From Bacillota bacterium (GTDB lineage Bacteria; Bacillota; Clostridia; Acetivibrionales; DSM-1351): a stretch of DNA of 32,670 bases. This document shows positions 1 through 7,682 of this stretch, piece by piece. The stretch lies in assembly GCA_023443515.1 (NCBI GenBank), contig JAEZUC010000092.1, forward strand, positions 1 through 32,670. The letters run 5' to 3'. The first letter of the stretch is position 1. Every line of letters begins with the position of its first letter. Under the pieces are notes generated by a model. It had not been told where the DNA came from. It saw only the letters and a list, made by a program, of their open reading frames with translations, and searched no databases. The position numbers and the translations under genes are program-made.

Positions 1-1136
1 TTGATATACTTTCTTAATATTAAATATATAACAATCCTGTTAACAATGAATAAAAGTATAAAAGAAACAAAAAGCATTGGCAAAACAAGTCTAATAAAGT
101 TATTCTGCAAAAATATCAGACCAAGAACTGTAATGTATATTTCTATTATTATATAGAATTTTAGAAAAATATTGTTTATAGTCACTTTATATGTTCTAAA
201 TAAGTTTTTATTATTAAACCCAAGTTGCTTTAAGATACCCATATCTTTTTGCTGTATCTTTATGTATGATTTAAACGATAATAAGGTATTTAACGTAGTT
301 CCCATAAATATTATTAGTCCCATAATTAAAAACACTACTGTAGAATTTTTGAGAGAACCGTATAAGTCATCAAAAGCATTAAGACTGTAAGTAGTTGTAT
401 AATTATTATCTTCTAAAGCATTAGCCATTTTCTTTATGTATTTAATGTTATCAGTAAAAACATAAACTCTTTCTAATGATGTTAATTTCATTCCATCCAT
501 TTGCATAATTTTCATTATTTTCGTCAATGTATTGTAATTAAGTATTTCAAGGTTATCTGTAATGTCATTCCGATTTATTATAAATGGTATTTTAGTATAA
601 TCAGTATTAATTATCTTTACTCTAAAATGTTCTGTAATATCAGAGGTTTTTCCATTTAGCATACTTTTTTTTGTTATTTTAAAACTTAAACTTGAAGCAC
701 TACTATTATTATGTACATAAATGGTGTCATCTTGAAGCTTAAAGGCTTTTATAAATTTACTAGCATTATTATCTAAAACAATGATTCTATCATGGATTAC
801 ATCATTTTCATCGGTTAACCCAAAATTCAAAGCATATTGTCCAATAACGGAACAATGCGCTTTAGGAAAATTTAAATCCAAAAATTGTGATATTTTACCC
901 TTAGTGTCCATATCAAATTCTAATTTCTTATTATTTATAAAACCCGGTCTAACTTCTATGAATAGTACATTATTATTTTTTAGAAAATCCTTTTCAACTT
1001 GAGTATACTGATCCATAAAAATTATTACAGAGGTTGAAATCAATAAGAAGGAAGCTATGAACATTATTAAAGATATCTTGAAATATGAGTTGGTTTTTCT
1101 TAAAATCAGCTTGGATAATTTATTATAATAATTCAC
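1..1136 (-). CDS. FtsX-like ABC permease, second tandem copy (3' end outside window)
   Basis: This is an open frame read from a GTG at 1136-1134 to the window edge, 378 codons without a stop. A good ribosome site (AAGGGG, nine bases upstream) precedes the GTG, and the only nearby ATG (1131-1142 area) leads to an immediate stop. The protein is a paralogue of the next gene upstream: both start with a short basic segment (SKLILRK), one N-terminal membrane helix, a roughly 200-residue extracellular domain, and three C-terminal helices with the shared stretch SYIKIQQKD-GILK-LG. The last visible residues (LRKYIK) align near the end of the paralogue, so only about 15-20 codons should be missing. It lies 31 bases after the first permease in the same operon. 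It is probably half of a heterodimeric membrane part powered by the ATPase at 2345-2962. The FtsX-like assignment rests on topology and context; the substrate is unknown. Confidence 0.8.
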   Translation of the reverse strand, partial: MNYYNKLSKLILRKTNSYFKISLIMFIASFLLISTSVIIFMDQYTQVEKDFLKNNNVLFIEVRPGFINNKKLEFDMDTKGKISQFLDLNFPKAHCSVIGQYALNFGLTDENDVIHDRIIVLDNNASKFIKAFKLQDDTIYVHNNSSASSLSFKITKKSMLNGKTSDITEHFRVKIINTDYTKIPFIINRNDITDNLEILNYNTLTKIMKIMQMDGMKLTSLERVYVFTDNIKYIKKMANALEDNNYTTTYSLNAFDDLYGSLKNSTVVFLIMGLIIFMGTTLNTLLSFKSYIKIQQKDMGILKQLGFNNKNLFRTYKVTINNIFLKFYIIIEIYITVLGLIFLQNNFIRLVLPMLFVSFILLFIVNRIVIYLILRKYI

Positions 1137-1167
1137 TCTTTCATTCCCCTTAACAATAGTTCTGTCT

Positions 1168-2358
1168 TTATTCAAATTCTTTATTTAACTTAATAAGTTC
1201 AAGAAGCTCTTTGTTTATATACTTTCTTAATAATGTAAAATGGATTATTCTATTAATTATGAATAAAAGAGTCAGAAATAAAAGTATAATAGTTGGTACA
1301 ACACTAATAAAAATCCATTTCAAAAATATAAGTCCAAGTATTGAAATATATATAATCATCAAAATACCAAGTTTTATAAATATTTGGTTTATTGAGTTAC
1401 CATAGATTTTTAAAAGACTTTTTGTTGAATAGCCTAAATATTTTAAGATACCTATATCCTTCTGCTGTATCTTTATATATGAATTAAACGCCAATATTAC
1501 GTTAATAATTGTGCCAAAAAAAATCATAAATGCCATAATAGCAAATAGAATAAAAGTTGTTCCCATGGAATCTGTAAAGCTATCAAAGGATTTAAAAACA
1601 TAATTTGTATTATACTTATTATCATTTAGAACCTTGGCAATTGTTTCAACTAATTTAAGCTCATCAACATATATATAAGCCTTGTCAATAATATTTCCAT
1701 TTTTTACAATCTTATCCCATTCTAAATTACTCATAATTTCAGATGCTTTTTTAAATGTTGATAAACTAACTAGATTAGGTGGAGACGGCTCATCTTTAAA
1801 GCTTAAAAAAGGATTATTATTAAAATCCTTTTTTATTACATCTAGTTCCAACTTACCGGATTTATTGCTTATAAATGAACCATCCGACTGTTTAGTTACA
1901 ATCGGTATTCTAAGCTCAACCTTTGAAAGGCTGTAATAATTAGTATACATCTCATTATCTTTAGGCTTAAATTTGCTTAATAAACCAAAAGCATTATCAT
2001 CCAAAGCCGTCAGTAATACAGGGTCGCCATTCTTGTCGCTAATGGCCCCTTTTATATATTTAAATATAATAGTAAATTTTACATCCGGATATTTGTTTGA
2101 TATTAATTCAGAAATATCGTTTTTAAAACTGTACTTAATAGGTAATATTTCATTTTTATTTGTTTTCGATGATATTTCTATTATATGTAGATTTTCATTC
2201 TTAATAAAGTCCTTTTCAACCTGACAGTACTGATTTAACAAAATAATTGCTGCCGTTGCAATTATGGTGAGTAAAAGTGTAAATATAACTAAAGATATTT
2301 TTAAATAGGAATTTGATTTTCTTAATATCAATTTTGATATTTTTCTATACTGCTTCAT
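1168..2358 (-). CDS. FtsX-like ABC transporter permease, first tandem copy
   Basis: The protein is 396 residues from the start chosen here. A longer frame begins 15 bases upstream, but the ATG at 2358 has GGAG nine bases before it and aligns with the start of the downstream paralogue. Topology: one helix at about residues 18-40, an extracellular domain at about 40-265, then three helices at about 272-300, 328-350 and 352-378. This 1+3 layout with a large outer domain is typical of the MacB/FtsX/LolE permease family. The gene start overlaps the end of the ATPase gene by 14 bases, which argues for translational coupling. Such permeases usually move substrates from the membrane surface or transmit ATPase motion to outer partners rather than importing solutes. 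The outer domain of both copies is divergent and I cannot name a substrate. Confidence 0.8.
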   Translation of the reverse strand: MKQYRKISKLILRKSNSYLKISLVIFTLLLTIIATAAIILLNQYCQVEKDFIKNENLHIIEISSKTNKNEILPIKYSFKNDISELISNKYPDVKFTIIFKYIKGAISDKNGDPVLLTALDDNAFGLLSKFKPKDNEMYTNYYSLSKVELRIPIVTKQSDGSFISNKSGKLELDVIKKDFNNNPFLSFKDEPSPPNLVSLSTFKKASEIMSNLEWDKIVKNGNIIDKAYIYVDELKLVETIAKVLNDNKYNTNYVFKSFDSFTDSMGTTFILFAIMAFMIFFGTIINVILAFNSYIKIQQKDIGILKYLGYSTKSLLKIYGNSINQIFIKLGILMIIYISILGLIFLKWIFISVVPTIILLFLTLLFIINRIIHFTLLRKYINKELLELIKLNKEFE

Positions 2359-2962
2359 AATCCAATACTCCATTATCTAATCTTAGCTTTACACAGTTAT
2401 TACCAAAATCATTGTTATCATGACTTACTATGATTAATGTCTTTCCTTTAAAAACATCAACAATAGTTGCAACTATAGCTTCCTTGTTTTTATCATCAAG
2501 CTTTGAGGTAGGTTCATCAAAGAGCAGAATATCCGGATCCGAAAATAAAATACTTGCAAGTTGAACCCGTTGCCTTTCACCACCTGATAACATTGCTATT
2601 TTTCTATCCTTTAGAGATAAGATACCGACCCTAACTAAAATCTGTTCCATAATAATTTCAAAGTCTTCAATTCCCTTTTCTAAGGTACAATACTTAATAA
2701 ATAGATTTTCACTTACAGTAAGATTCGAAAACAACATCTCATCCTGAAAGAAATATGCTATTTTTGGGCTTTTATCAAATATAATACTACCTGAATCAGG
2801 TTTAATATATCCTGCTAATATATTTAATAATGTCGTTTTTCCTTCTCCGCTTTTTCCTTTAATTAAATATGTAATTCCTTCTCTAAATGTAAAATTGATA
2901 TTTTCTAAAATTGTTACCTTTTCAAATTTTTTACTTATGTTTTTAAGTTCTATACTTGCCAT
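2345..2962 (-). CDS. ABC transporter ATPase, small LolD/bacteriocin-export-like type
   Basis: This is a 205-residue nucleotide-binding protein. Visible motifs in order: Walker A (GKSGEGKTT, about residue 36), Q-loop (FFQDEM), signature LSGGERQRVQLA, Walker B LLFDEPTSKLD, and the switch histidine in IIVSHDN. The start is the ATG at 2962-2960. It overlaps the lipoprotein stop in a TAATG, with a GGAGAG ribosome site just upstream, so the 14 extra codons of the longer frame are not needed. Size and motif spacing match the short ATPases that partner FtsX-type permeases (LolD, MacB-type, and the ATPases beside lactococcin 972-like bacteriocins). It should sit on the inner face of the membrane and drive the two permeases encoded directly downstream. 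Confidence 0.92.
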   Translation of the reverse strand: MASIELKNISKKFEKVTILENINFTFREGITYLIKGKSGEGKTTLLNILAGYIKPDSGSIIFDKSPKIAYFFQDEMLFSNLTVSENLFIKYCTLEKGIEDFEIIMEQILVRVGILSLKDRKIAMLSGGERQRVQLASILFSDPDILLFDEPTSKLDDKNKEAIVATIVDVFKGKTLIIVSHDNNDFGNNCVKLRLDNGVLDYEAV

Positions 2963-3855
2963 TACTTGCTCTCCAAATCTATTTTTTCTATTCCCCCGAA
3001 ACAATAAACTGTTAGGATATTGTTATTTATATCGTATCCTATAACATTATCTACTGTTTTTTGAATATTTTTCGATTTTGTATTAACTATATCAAGTTTT
3101 AATAAAGCTCTTTTCTGATCTACACCTATTTGTAATAAAACATTGTTTGTATCATCAAAATAATTAAGTTCAGCCTTTTTAAACCTATTATGGTCATTGA
3201 ATATTTCTTTTTTTGTAGATTTATAAAGTTCATCATTATATGAATATATATCTTTTGACTCTAGCCCATCTTCAATTAAAGAAGGCTGGTTTGAAATATT
3301 CTCTATATTTACAGAATATAGCGTATACTTTTCCTTTTCACTTTCATATACTGTATAATACAGTGTGTTTCCTATAATTACTCCTTTTTCAATGCATCCT
3401 TTTACATTATCAAAATAGGCTAGCTTCTCACCATTAAAGTCAGCTATTTTTCTATGCAATTTATCATTGTCATCCTGTATCATAAATATATTTTTTTCCC
3501 CATTTGTAGCAAATGGAAATATGGCTTGACTCTTACTCTTCAATTCATAGACGACTCTCACTAAATTATTTTCCTTTTTTAATATTTTGAAGCCATTATT
3601 TATACTATGCCCAGAAGTGTAGTAATTGCTTCTGGTATCAAACTCAAAATAAAAGAAGTTATCTACCGGCTTAGAACTTTCAATTGAATGGTTATTTTTA
3701 TTATATAAAACTAATTGCTGGTCAAATTTATCATATATAATAATATTTTCAGTACCATTAGCCTGTAACACAGTATTATTAGATTTTGCTTGTTCACATG
3801 AACAAATATTTAAAAGCATTAAAATCAGAAAAAATATTAGCGCAGTTTTTTTCAT
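2962..3855 (-). CDS. Predicted lipoprotein of an ABC cassette, beta-rich
   Basis: This 297-residue protein has a lipoprotein signal: a charged start, a hydrophobic run, and a lipobox-like ICSC with the second Cys (about residue 20) as the lipid site. The mature part is rich in alternating hydrophobic/polar strands with recurring short blocks (KIADFNGEKLAYFDN, YTLYSVNIENI, LLKLDIVN), which suggests a beta-propeller. No catalytic motif is apparent. It starts after a GAGAGG site and its stop overlaps the ATPase start, so it belongs to the same transport unit. It could be an immunity protein, a chaperone for the secreted protein encoded upstream, or an outer sensor for the permeases. I do not recognise the family. 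Confidence 0.75.
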   Translation of the reverse strand: MKKTALIFFLILMLLNICSCEQAKSNNTVLQANGTENIIIYDKFDQQLVLYNKNNHSIESSKPVDNFFYFEFDTRSNYYTSGHSINNGFKILKKENNLVRVVYELKSKSQAIFPFATNGEKNIFMIQDDNDKLHRKIADFNGEKLAYFDNVKGCIEKGVIIGNTLYYTVYESEKEKYTLYSVNIENISNQPSLIEDGLESKDIYSYNDELYKSTKKEIFNDHNRFKKAELNYFDDTNNVLLQIGVDQKRALLKLDIVNTKSKNIQKTVDNVIGYDINNNILTVYCFGGIEKIDLESK

Positions 3856-3878
3856 TTGCTACCTCTCTTAAAATAATA

Positions 3879-3916
3879 TCAAAGCAACAATGCTTTATAA
3901 AACATTGTTGCTTTGA
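3879..3916 (-). terminator. Strong hairpin between secreted-protein gene and ABC operon
   Basis: Two perfect 14-base arms (3879-3892 and 3903-3916, core GCAACAATG/CATTGTTGC) enclose a 10-base loop. It sits 20 bases after the stop of the secreted-protein gene and 24 bases before the lipoprotein start. The run after the hairpin on the minus strand is T-rich but interrupted (ATATTATTTT). It may therefore be a leaky terminator or an mRNA-stabilising stem that lets the secreted protein be made in excess over the ABC genes. Confidence 0.7.
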
Positions 3917-3935
3917 CTTGAGTTAAATAATAGAT

Positions 3936-4460
3936 TTATACACTGGCAGTTATTGTATATGGTTTTGCATCACCACTTACAGTTACTGTTGCTGTGTTAT
4001 ATGTACAAATTGTATCAGCTCTATAATCTACTTTAGGGCCTATAGCGATATTTGATCTGTCCCATGAAGAGGTAGATCCATTTGAATTAGTCCAAGTGAC
4101 ATTTCTGGTTGTAGTAGTCTGCCAAGTAGAAGAAGCTCCAGCAGAAATAGAAGCTATACCGCCATCTCCAACTGAGAATGACATGTTTATAGATGCACTA
4201 TTTCTTAATGAAGCTGATGAGTACCAAGCAGCCTTAATACTTTGTACTGTTCTGGAGCCTGTATATTTGGCAGTTATCTGGTAATCCCACTGTAAAGTAT
4301 TCCCTGAAGTTGTTTCCGTAGTGCTCCTCCAAACATCAGAAGTAAGCGTTCCTCCATTTGAAGGAATTGTTAATGATTGACTATCACTTGTAGCAAAAGC
4401 AGGAACTGATAGTATTAAAACTAGAGAAAGTACTAAAAATATTGAACATACTTTTTTCAT
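3936..4460 (-). CDS. Secreted Ser/Thr-rich protein of unknown function
   Basis: This 174-residue protein has a clear Sec signal peptide ending in AFA (about residue 24). The mature part of about 150 residues is rich in Ser, Thr, Asn, Trp and Tyr, with alternating strand patterns and a single Cys, as in a small all-beta secreted domain. There is no transmembrane helix, catalytic motif or cell-wall anchor. AGGAGG lies nine bases before the ATG. It is the first gene upstream of the lipoprotein-ATPase-permease set, separated from it by a hairpin. That layout (secreted product, then accessory lipoprotein and FtsX-type ABC) resembles Sec-exported bacteriocin loci of the lactococcin 972 kind, but the mature protein is longer and I see no sequence match to that family. 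A secreted toxin, adhesin or surface protein are all possible. Confidence 0.7.
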   Translation of the reverse strand: MKKVCSIFLVLSLVLILSVPAFATSDSQSLTIPSNGGTLTSDVWRSTTETTSGNTLQWDYQITAKYTGSRTVQSIKAAWYSSASLRNSASINMSFSVGDGGIASISAGASSTWQTTTTRNVTWTNSNGSTSSWDRSNIAIGPKVDYRADTICTYNTATVTVSGDAKPYTITASV

Positions 4461-4492
4461 GTTTTTTTACCTCCTATGACGTAACTTATTTC

Positions 4493-4504
4493 CATTCTAG
4501 AATG
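4493..4504. promoter_or_regulatory. 12-bp perfect palindrome in leader of secreted-protein gene
   Basis: CATTCTAGAATG is a perfect palindrome between the predicted promoter (4526-4554) and the ribosome site of the secreted-protein gene. It is a candidate operator. The short length leaves a real chance of coincidence. Confidence 0.35.
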
Positions 4505-4525
4505 TTTTTTGTTATAACAAGTATA

Positions 4526-4554
4526 AATTTACCATAATGTGCACTATATGTCAA
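4526..4554 (-). promoter_or_regulatory. Predicted sigma-A promoter of the secreted-protein/ABC cassette
   Basis: On the minus strand TTGACA (4554-4549) is followed after 17 bases by TAAATT (4531-4526). Transcription would start near 4519, about 60 bases before the gene. A TATACT slightly further on is too far from the -35 to pair with it. Confidence 0.55.
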
Positions 4555-4629
4555 TTACTGTAAGTTATATTTTTCCAGACTCAACCTCAATTAATATTTT
4601 ATGGCCTTGAGAAAGAGTTTCACAGGCTA

Positions 4630-4676
4630 AAACAACCCCATGAAGTACTCTATTAGAGTGTTACATGAGGTTGTTT
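4630..4676 (-). terminator. Terminator after the peptidoglycan-binding protein gene
   Basis: Arms 4630-4642 and 4664-4676 (AAACAACC...CATG with its complement, one mismatch) plus an inner ACTCT/AGAGT pair form a long hairpin. It lies about 55 bases after the stop of the gene at 4731-5141. On the minus strand the stem runs into TTGTTTTAG, a short T-rich tail. Confidence 0.65.
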
Positions 4677-4730
4677 ATAAATAATCAGATAAATACACTA
4701 CTATTTATTAAATAGGTGCATATGTCCTGT

Positions 4731-5141
4731 TTATAAATCTCTAACAAGTTTTCTCCACGTGATTTCATTACAAACTCCACTTACAACTAAACCATGATCA
4801 TCTTGAAAAGCCCTTATTGCATTATATGTATTAGTACCAAATATTCCATCGGTAACCAAATTGTACCCATACGCATTTAAAAAGTATTGTAAAGATTTTA
4901 CCAGATAACTTTGATTGTAATAACCATATCCTACGTTCTCAGGTAAAAAGGAAGCGCTACTTCCATCAGAAACGTAGTAATTTATGGCCCAGTACCCGGA
5001 ATTATTAACATTTTCGGTTATGGATGCTGAGGTTACATAAGGATAGCTGGCAGCAAATACTTGGGTTGATGATGCAATTACAAATGCAAGCAAGACACAT
5101 AAAACTAATAATTTGGGTTTGAAAACTTTTATTTTGTTCAT
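4731..5141 (-). CDS. Secreted protein with a peptidoglycan-binding (PG_binding_1) domain
   Basis: This 136-residue protein has a Sec signal peptide (basic start, hydrophobic core, cleavage near VFA-AS at about residue 31). A stretch of about 40 residues with no known motif follows, then a C-terminal PG_binding_1 fold at about residues 73-136. The family pattern is visible: VKSLQYFLNAYGYN, then DGIFGTNTYNAIRAFQ, then GVCNEITWRKL. Such domains hold proteins on peptidoglycan. No hydrolase domain is fused here, so it is likely a wall-bound accessory or adaptor. GGGAGG lies eight bases before the ATG. It has its own promoter and terminator but stands next to the secreted-protein/ABC cassette on the same strand, and may act with it at the wall. 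Confidence 0.85.
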   Translation of the reverse strand: MNKIKVFKPKLLVLCVLLAFVIASSTQVFAASYPYVTSASITENVNNSGYWAINYYVSDGSSASFLPENVGYGYYNQSYLVKSLQYFLNAYGYNLVTDGIFGTNTYNAIRAFQDDHGLVVSGVCNEITWRKLVRDL

Positions 5142-5190
5142 TATAAAATCCTCCCGTTCTATTTGTTAAAATAATACATTTATTGAAAAT

Positions 5191-5220
5191 ATTATATAAT
5201 TTTTTATGTAATATTGTCAA
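5191..5220 (-). promoter_or_regulatory. Sigma-A promoter of the peptidoglycan-binding protein gene
   Basis: On the minus strand TTGACA (5220-5215) and TATAAT (5196-5191) are separated by 18 bases, both at consensus. The start would be near 5184, about 43 bases before the ATG. Confidence 0.75.
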
Positions 5221-5308
5221 CTATTTGGAAATACAATAACTAATATTAATTCCAGGGTCGTTGATACACAGTTAGTTGTAGTAGCATACTAATAATTGCA
5301 AACAAAAA

Positions 5309-5356
5309 AATAGCTGCTGTAAAACCTTTTTTCTTTTTGGCTTTAAAGCAGCTATT
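5309..5356 (-). terminator. Rho-independent terminator after the hexokinase gene
   Basis: Perfect 10-base arms AATAGCTGCT (5309-5318) and AGCAGCTATT (5347-5356), with further partial pairing inside, are followed on the minus strand by a run of T residues. It starts 20 bases after the hexokinase stop. Confidence 0.85.
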
Positions 5357-5375
5357 CTCACTTAAAAATTTACGG

Positions 5376-6671
5376 TTATTGTGTTACTGCAAATGCAGCA
5401 GCTATTGCAGCACCCAACCCTGAACCGTCCTTTACCAGTTTTATTTCAATATTGGATGCGTCATCCCCAAGTGCCTCTTCAAATGCCTCTTCCATAAGTT
5501 TGGGAGCGTTAGGCATCTTTTCATATATTGTTCCGTCTATTGCAATTACATGCTTATTCTTGACCGAAGTACCGTTGTTTTCCTGATGGAAAAGTATTCC
5601 CATGTGCGACACAGCTACAAGCCTTACTGCCCTTTTTAATATGGCCTCAGATATCTTCTTTATTACCTCAGCATCTTCTAATGTGCAATTATATTGTTCT
5701 TTTGTATTGGATGGATAAAGGATAAAATTCTCAACCATTAATGCATTAATGTCCTGGCTGAAAAATGCATCCGTATCGACATCCTCTGATGTAAATATTG
5801 CTTTGTTTTTATATAAATCCTTACAAGCCTCTTTTAAAAGACTTCCCATATAGTAACCTGAAACCATTTTTTCTAGAAGCTGCGCTCCCGGTACCTGACT
5901 GTTTTTATCTATTATCTCATCATACTTGGTTACAGGAAGTCCCACATTGTAGCTGGCTGATTCAGTGTTTACTATCATCTTCTGACCGTTAAGAGGATGG
6001 TTGTTTTCCAGATAACATGTATTATGTCCCGTCCCCATAATAGAGCCTATATCCGCAGTCTGATAACTGTACATAGCTACCAGCAAGGTACCTACAGTAT
6101 CATTAAGTATGGCAACCGGCTTAACATTTACGTTTTTAGCCTTCAAAGCTTTTTCAAGCAACTTGTTTATATTCTCACCCTCAACTCCGGAGGTGGTTAT
6201 TTCCTTTGTCCACTGAATGAGGTAAGCATCACTTATTCCTTCTTGCCTGCATGGAAATGAAAATGTATTTCCAAGATACAAAGCTTCTTCCGGCTCAAGT
6301 AATTTACCTATACATTCAGCCATAAAGCCAAACAGTTGCGTTTCATCAGTATTTGACTTTGTAAGGTCAACATTTTCTTCCTTATTGATAAGTTTATGCT
6401 TTATTTCAGCAATTTTTTCAAAGCTTCCGTTGCTGATTTTATACTTCAAACATCTGAAATTAGTACCTCCCATGTCAATAGCCATAAAAGTACCTTGCTC
6501 TTTTCCTGTAGGCTTTCCAATGTATGAAGGAATCATTTTAAGACAGGTTTTTTCACCATTCAGGCTTTTTTCCATAGTTTCTTTAAACAATACTGCTATA
6601 CGCAACATACTTTCTCTGTCAACCTCAAAATCATTAATAACATCTTGTATTATTTCAGATTTGAACCCCAT
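5376..6671 (-). CDS. Eukaryotic-type hexokinase
   Basis: This 431-residue protein would phosphorylate glucose (and possibly other hexoses) with ATP at C6, feeding cellulose-derived sugar into glycolysis. The signatures are those of the eukaryotic hexokinase family rather than bacterial Glk or ROK kinases. They are phosphate-1 DMGGTNFR (about residue 66), the sugar loop LGNTFSFPC...WTKEI, the catalytic Asp in LNDTVGTL, GTGHNTCYLE, the sugar-binding Glu in VNTES and in PGAQLLEKMVSGYYMG, and C-terminal GSGLGAAIAAA. The length is that of the single-domain 50-kDa enzymes. ROK zinc-binding cysteines are absent. Where eukaryotic enzymes have NxEWGAF, this one has NTESASY, so the sugar pocket may differ. 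GAGAGG precedes the ATG. It lies 71 bases after the PH-like gene on the same strand. Confidence 0.93.
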   Translation of the reverse strand: MGFKSEIIQDVINDFEVDRESMLRIAVLFKETMEKSLNGEKTCLKMIPSYIGKPTGKEQGTFMAIDMGGTNFRCLKYKISNGSFEKIAEIKHKLINKEENVDLTKSNTDETQLFGFMAECIGKLLEPEEALYLGNTFSFPCRQEGISDAYLIQWTKEITTSGVEGENINKLLEKALKAKNVNVKPVAILNDTVGTLLVAMYSYQTADIGSIMGTGHNTCYLENNHPLNGQKMIVNTESASYNVGLPVTKYDEIIDKNSQVPGAQLLEKMVSGYYMGSLLKEACKDLYKNKAIFTSEDVDTDAFFSQDINALMVENFILYPSNTKEQYNCTLEDAEVIKKISEAILKRAVRLVAVSHMGILFHQENNGTSVKNKHVIAIDGTIYEKMPNAPKLMEEAFEEALGDDASNIEIKLVKDGSGLGAAIAAAFAVTQ

Positions 6672-6742
6672 TACGCACCTCTCGAATATGTATTTTTTAT
6701 TTTTATACTATTATATTGACTGATTGTAACTTATGAAAGCGG

Positions 6743-7588
6743 TCAAGCTTGGATTACTCCATTTATAAATGACATCGCTTTTAGAAGCTCATCAGTTTTT
6801 TCATTTTGGTAAAATAACTCAAAGGTTTTCTTACAGCAGAACATATATTTCAATACCATTCCCTTATCCGTTGATTCTAGAGATACGTTTTTTATTGAAT
6901 TTAAAGGTATAAATATCAAATCTCCGCATATATCCTTGTCGTCCATTGGCTCATACTTTTCCTTGAAAACCACCATTTCATTATTGCTTACAATAGAATA
7001 GTGAGTTTGTGTAATTGTCTTCCTGAATATTGACCAGTATCTGTCATAGACTCTTTTTTGATAAAGTTCGCAGACCACTGTCTGATCTTTAAATAATGCT
7101 TCGGTTGTCAAAACTTTACCCATATACCACGGCTCACCGGCATTGTATTCAGACAATCTACCTTCCTTATTTGAATCTCCGTCCTGTATAATAAGCTTCC
7201 GGAGTTCCTTTACCAATCTGTTCACGATTTCTTCTGCAAAAGGATCAAAAAATATTCTTTCCCCGCCTTCTTCCTTATAATAAATGCTCAGACATCCGGG
7301 CCTGGGAAGTCCTTCTATAACTATGTAATTAACATCGTTATATCCAATGTTGTATTTAGATATGCTTCCGTTCCCTTTTTCTAAAACTACAATTCTATCT
7401 TCATATATCAATAATATTTTTTCAAATCCATTATCCGTATCGTTTGTAAGAGACGAACAAAGTATTATATTTACCGGACTGAGTTCATTCTGTGTAAGAG
7501 TGCTATAGTATTCTTCATATTCATTTTTAAGAAGCTCTATATCATTCTCAATAAAGTCTTTTGCATTTGACCCATCGGTATAAAACAT
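6743..7588 (-). CDS. Unknown cytoplasmic protein with two PH-like halves
   Basis: This 281-residue protein has no signal peptide and no membrane helix. The start at 7588 is chosen because AAGGAGAG lies five bases before it; a longer frame adds 27 codons with no ribosome site. Two regions (about 35-135 and 170-280) each show a run of beta strands ending in an amphipathic helix. Examples are KILLIYEDRIVVLE...YNDVNYIVIEG...EEIVNRLVKEL, and IFIPLNSIKNVSLES...ELFYQNEKTDELLKAM. This is the pattern of PH-like lipid- or protein-binding folds, apparently duplicated. I recognise no named family. It sits between the amidase and hexokinase genes on the same strand, 71-94 bases from each. Confidence 0.65.
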   Translation of the reverse strand: MFYTDGSNAKDFIENDIELLKNEYEEYYSTLTQNELSPVNIILCSSLTNDTDNGFEKILLIYEDRIVVLEKGNGSISKYNIGYNDVNYIVIEGLPRPGCLSIYYKEEGGERIFFDPFAEEIVNRLVKELRKLIIQDGDSNKEGRLSEYNAGEPWYMGKVLTTEALFKDQTVVCELYQKRVYDRYWSIFRKTITQTHYSIVSNNEMVVFKEKYEPMDDKDICGDLIFIPLNSIKNVSLESTDKGMVLKYMFCCKKTFELFYQNEKTDELLKAMSFINGVIQA

Positions 7589-7682
7589 ATCTTCTCTCCT
7601 TTTACAACGGGGATTAAAAATTCTCCGCCAAGTATAATTGTACAAAATTATATAATATTTGTAAAACAAAAAAATATGTCCG

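Noticed and set aside
172..1002. Plus-strand ORFs opposite the second permease
   Set aside because: They are antisense shadows of the uninterrupted minus-strand permease frame, which aligns with its neighbouring paralogue; they have no ribosome sites.
1..1136. Second permease as a pseudogene
   Set aside because: It looked geneless because it starts with GTG and runs off the edge, but manual translation gives 378 codons with no stop and full alignment to the first copy.
3936..4460. Direct assignment of the secreted protein as a lactococcin 972 bacteriocin
   Set aside because: The mature protein is about 150 residues and I see no specific sequence match to that family; only gene context is similar.
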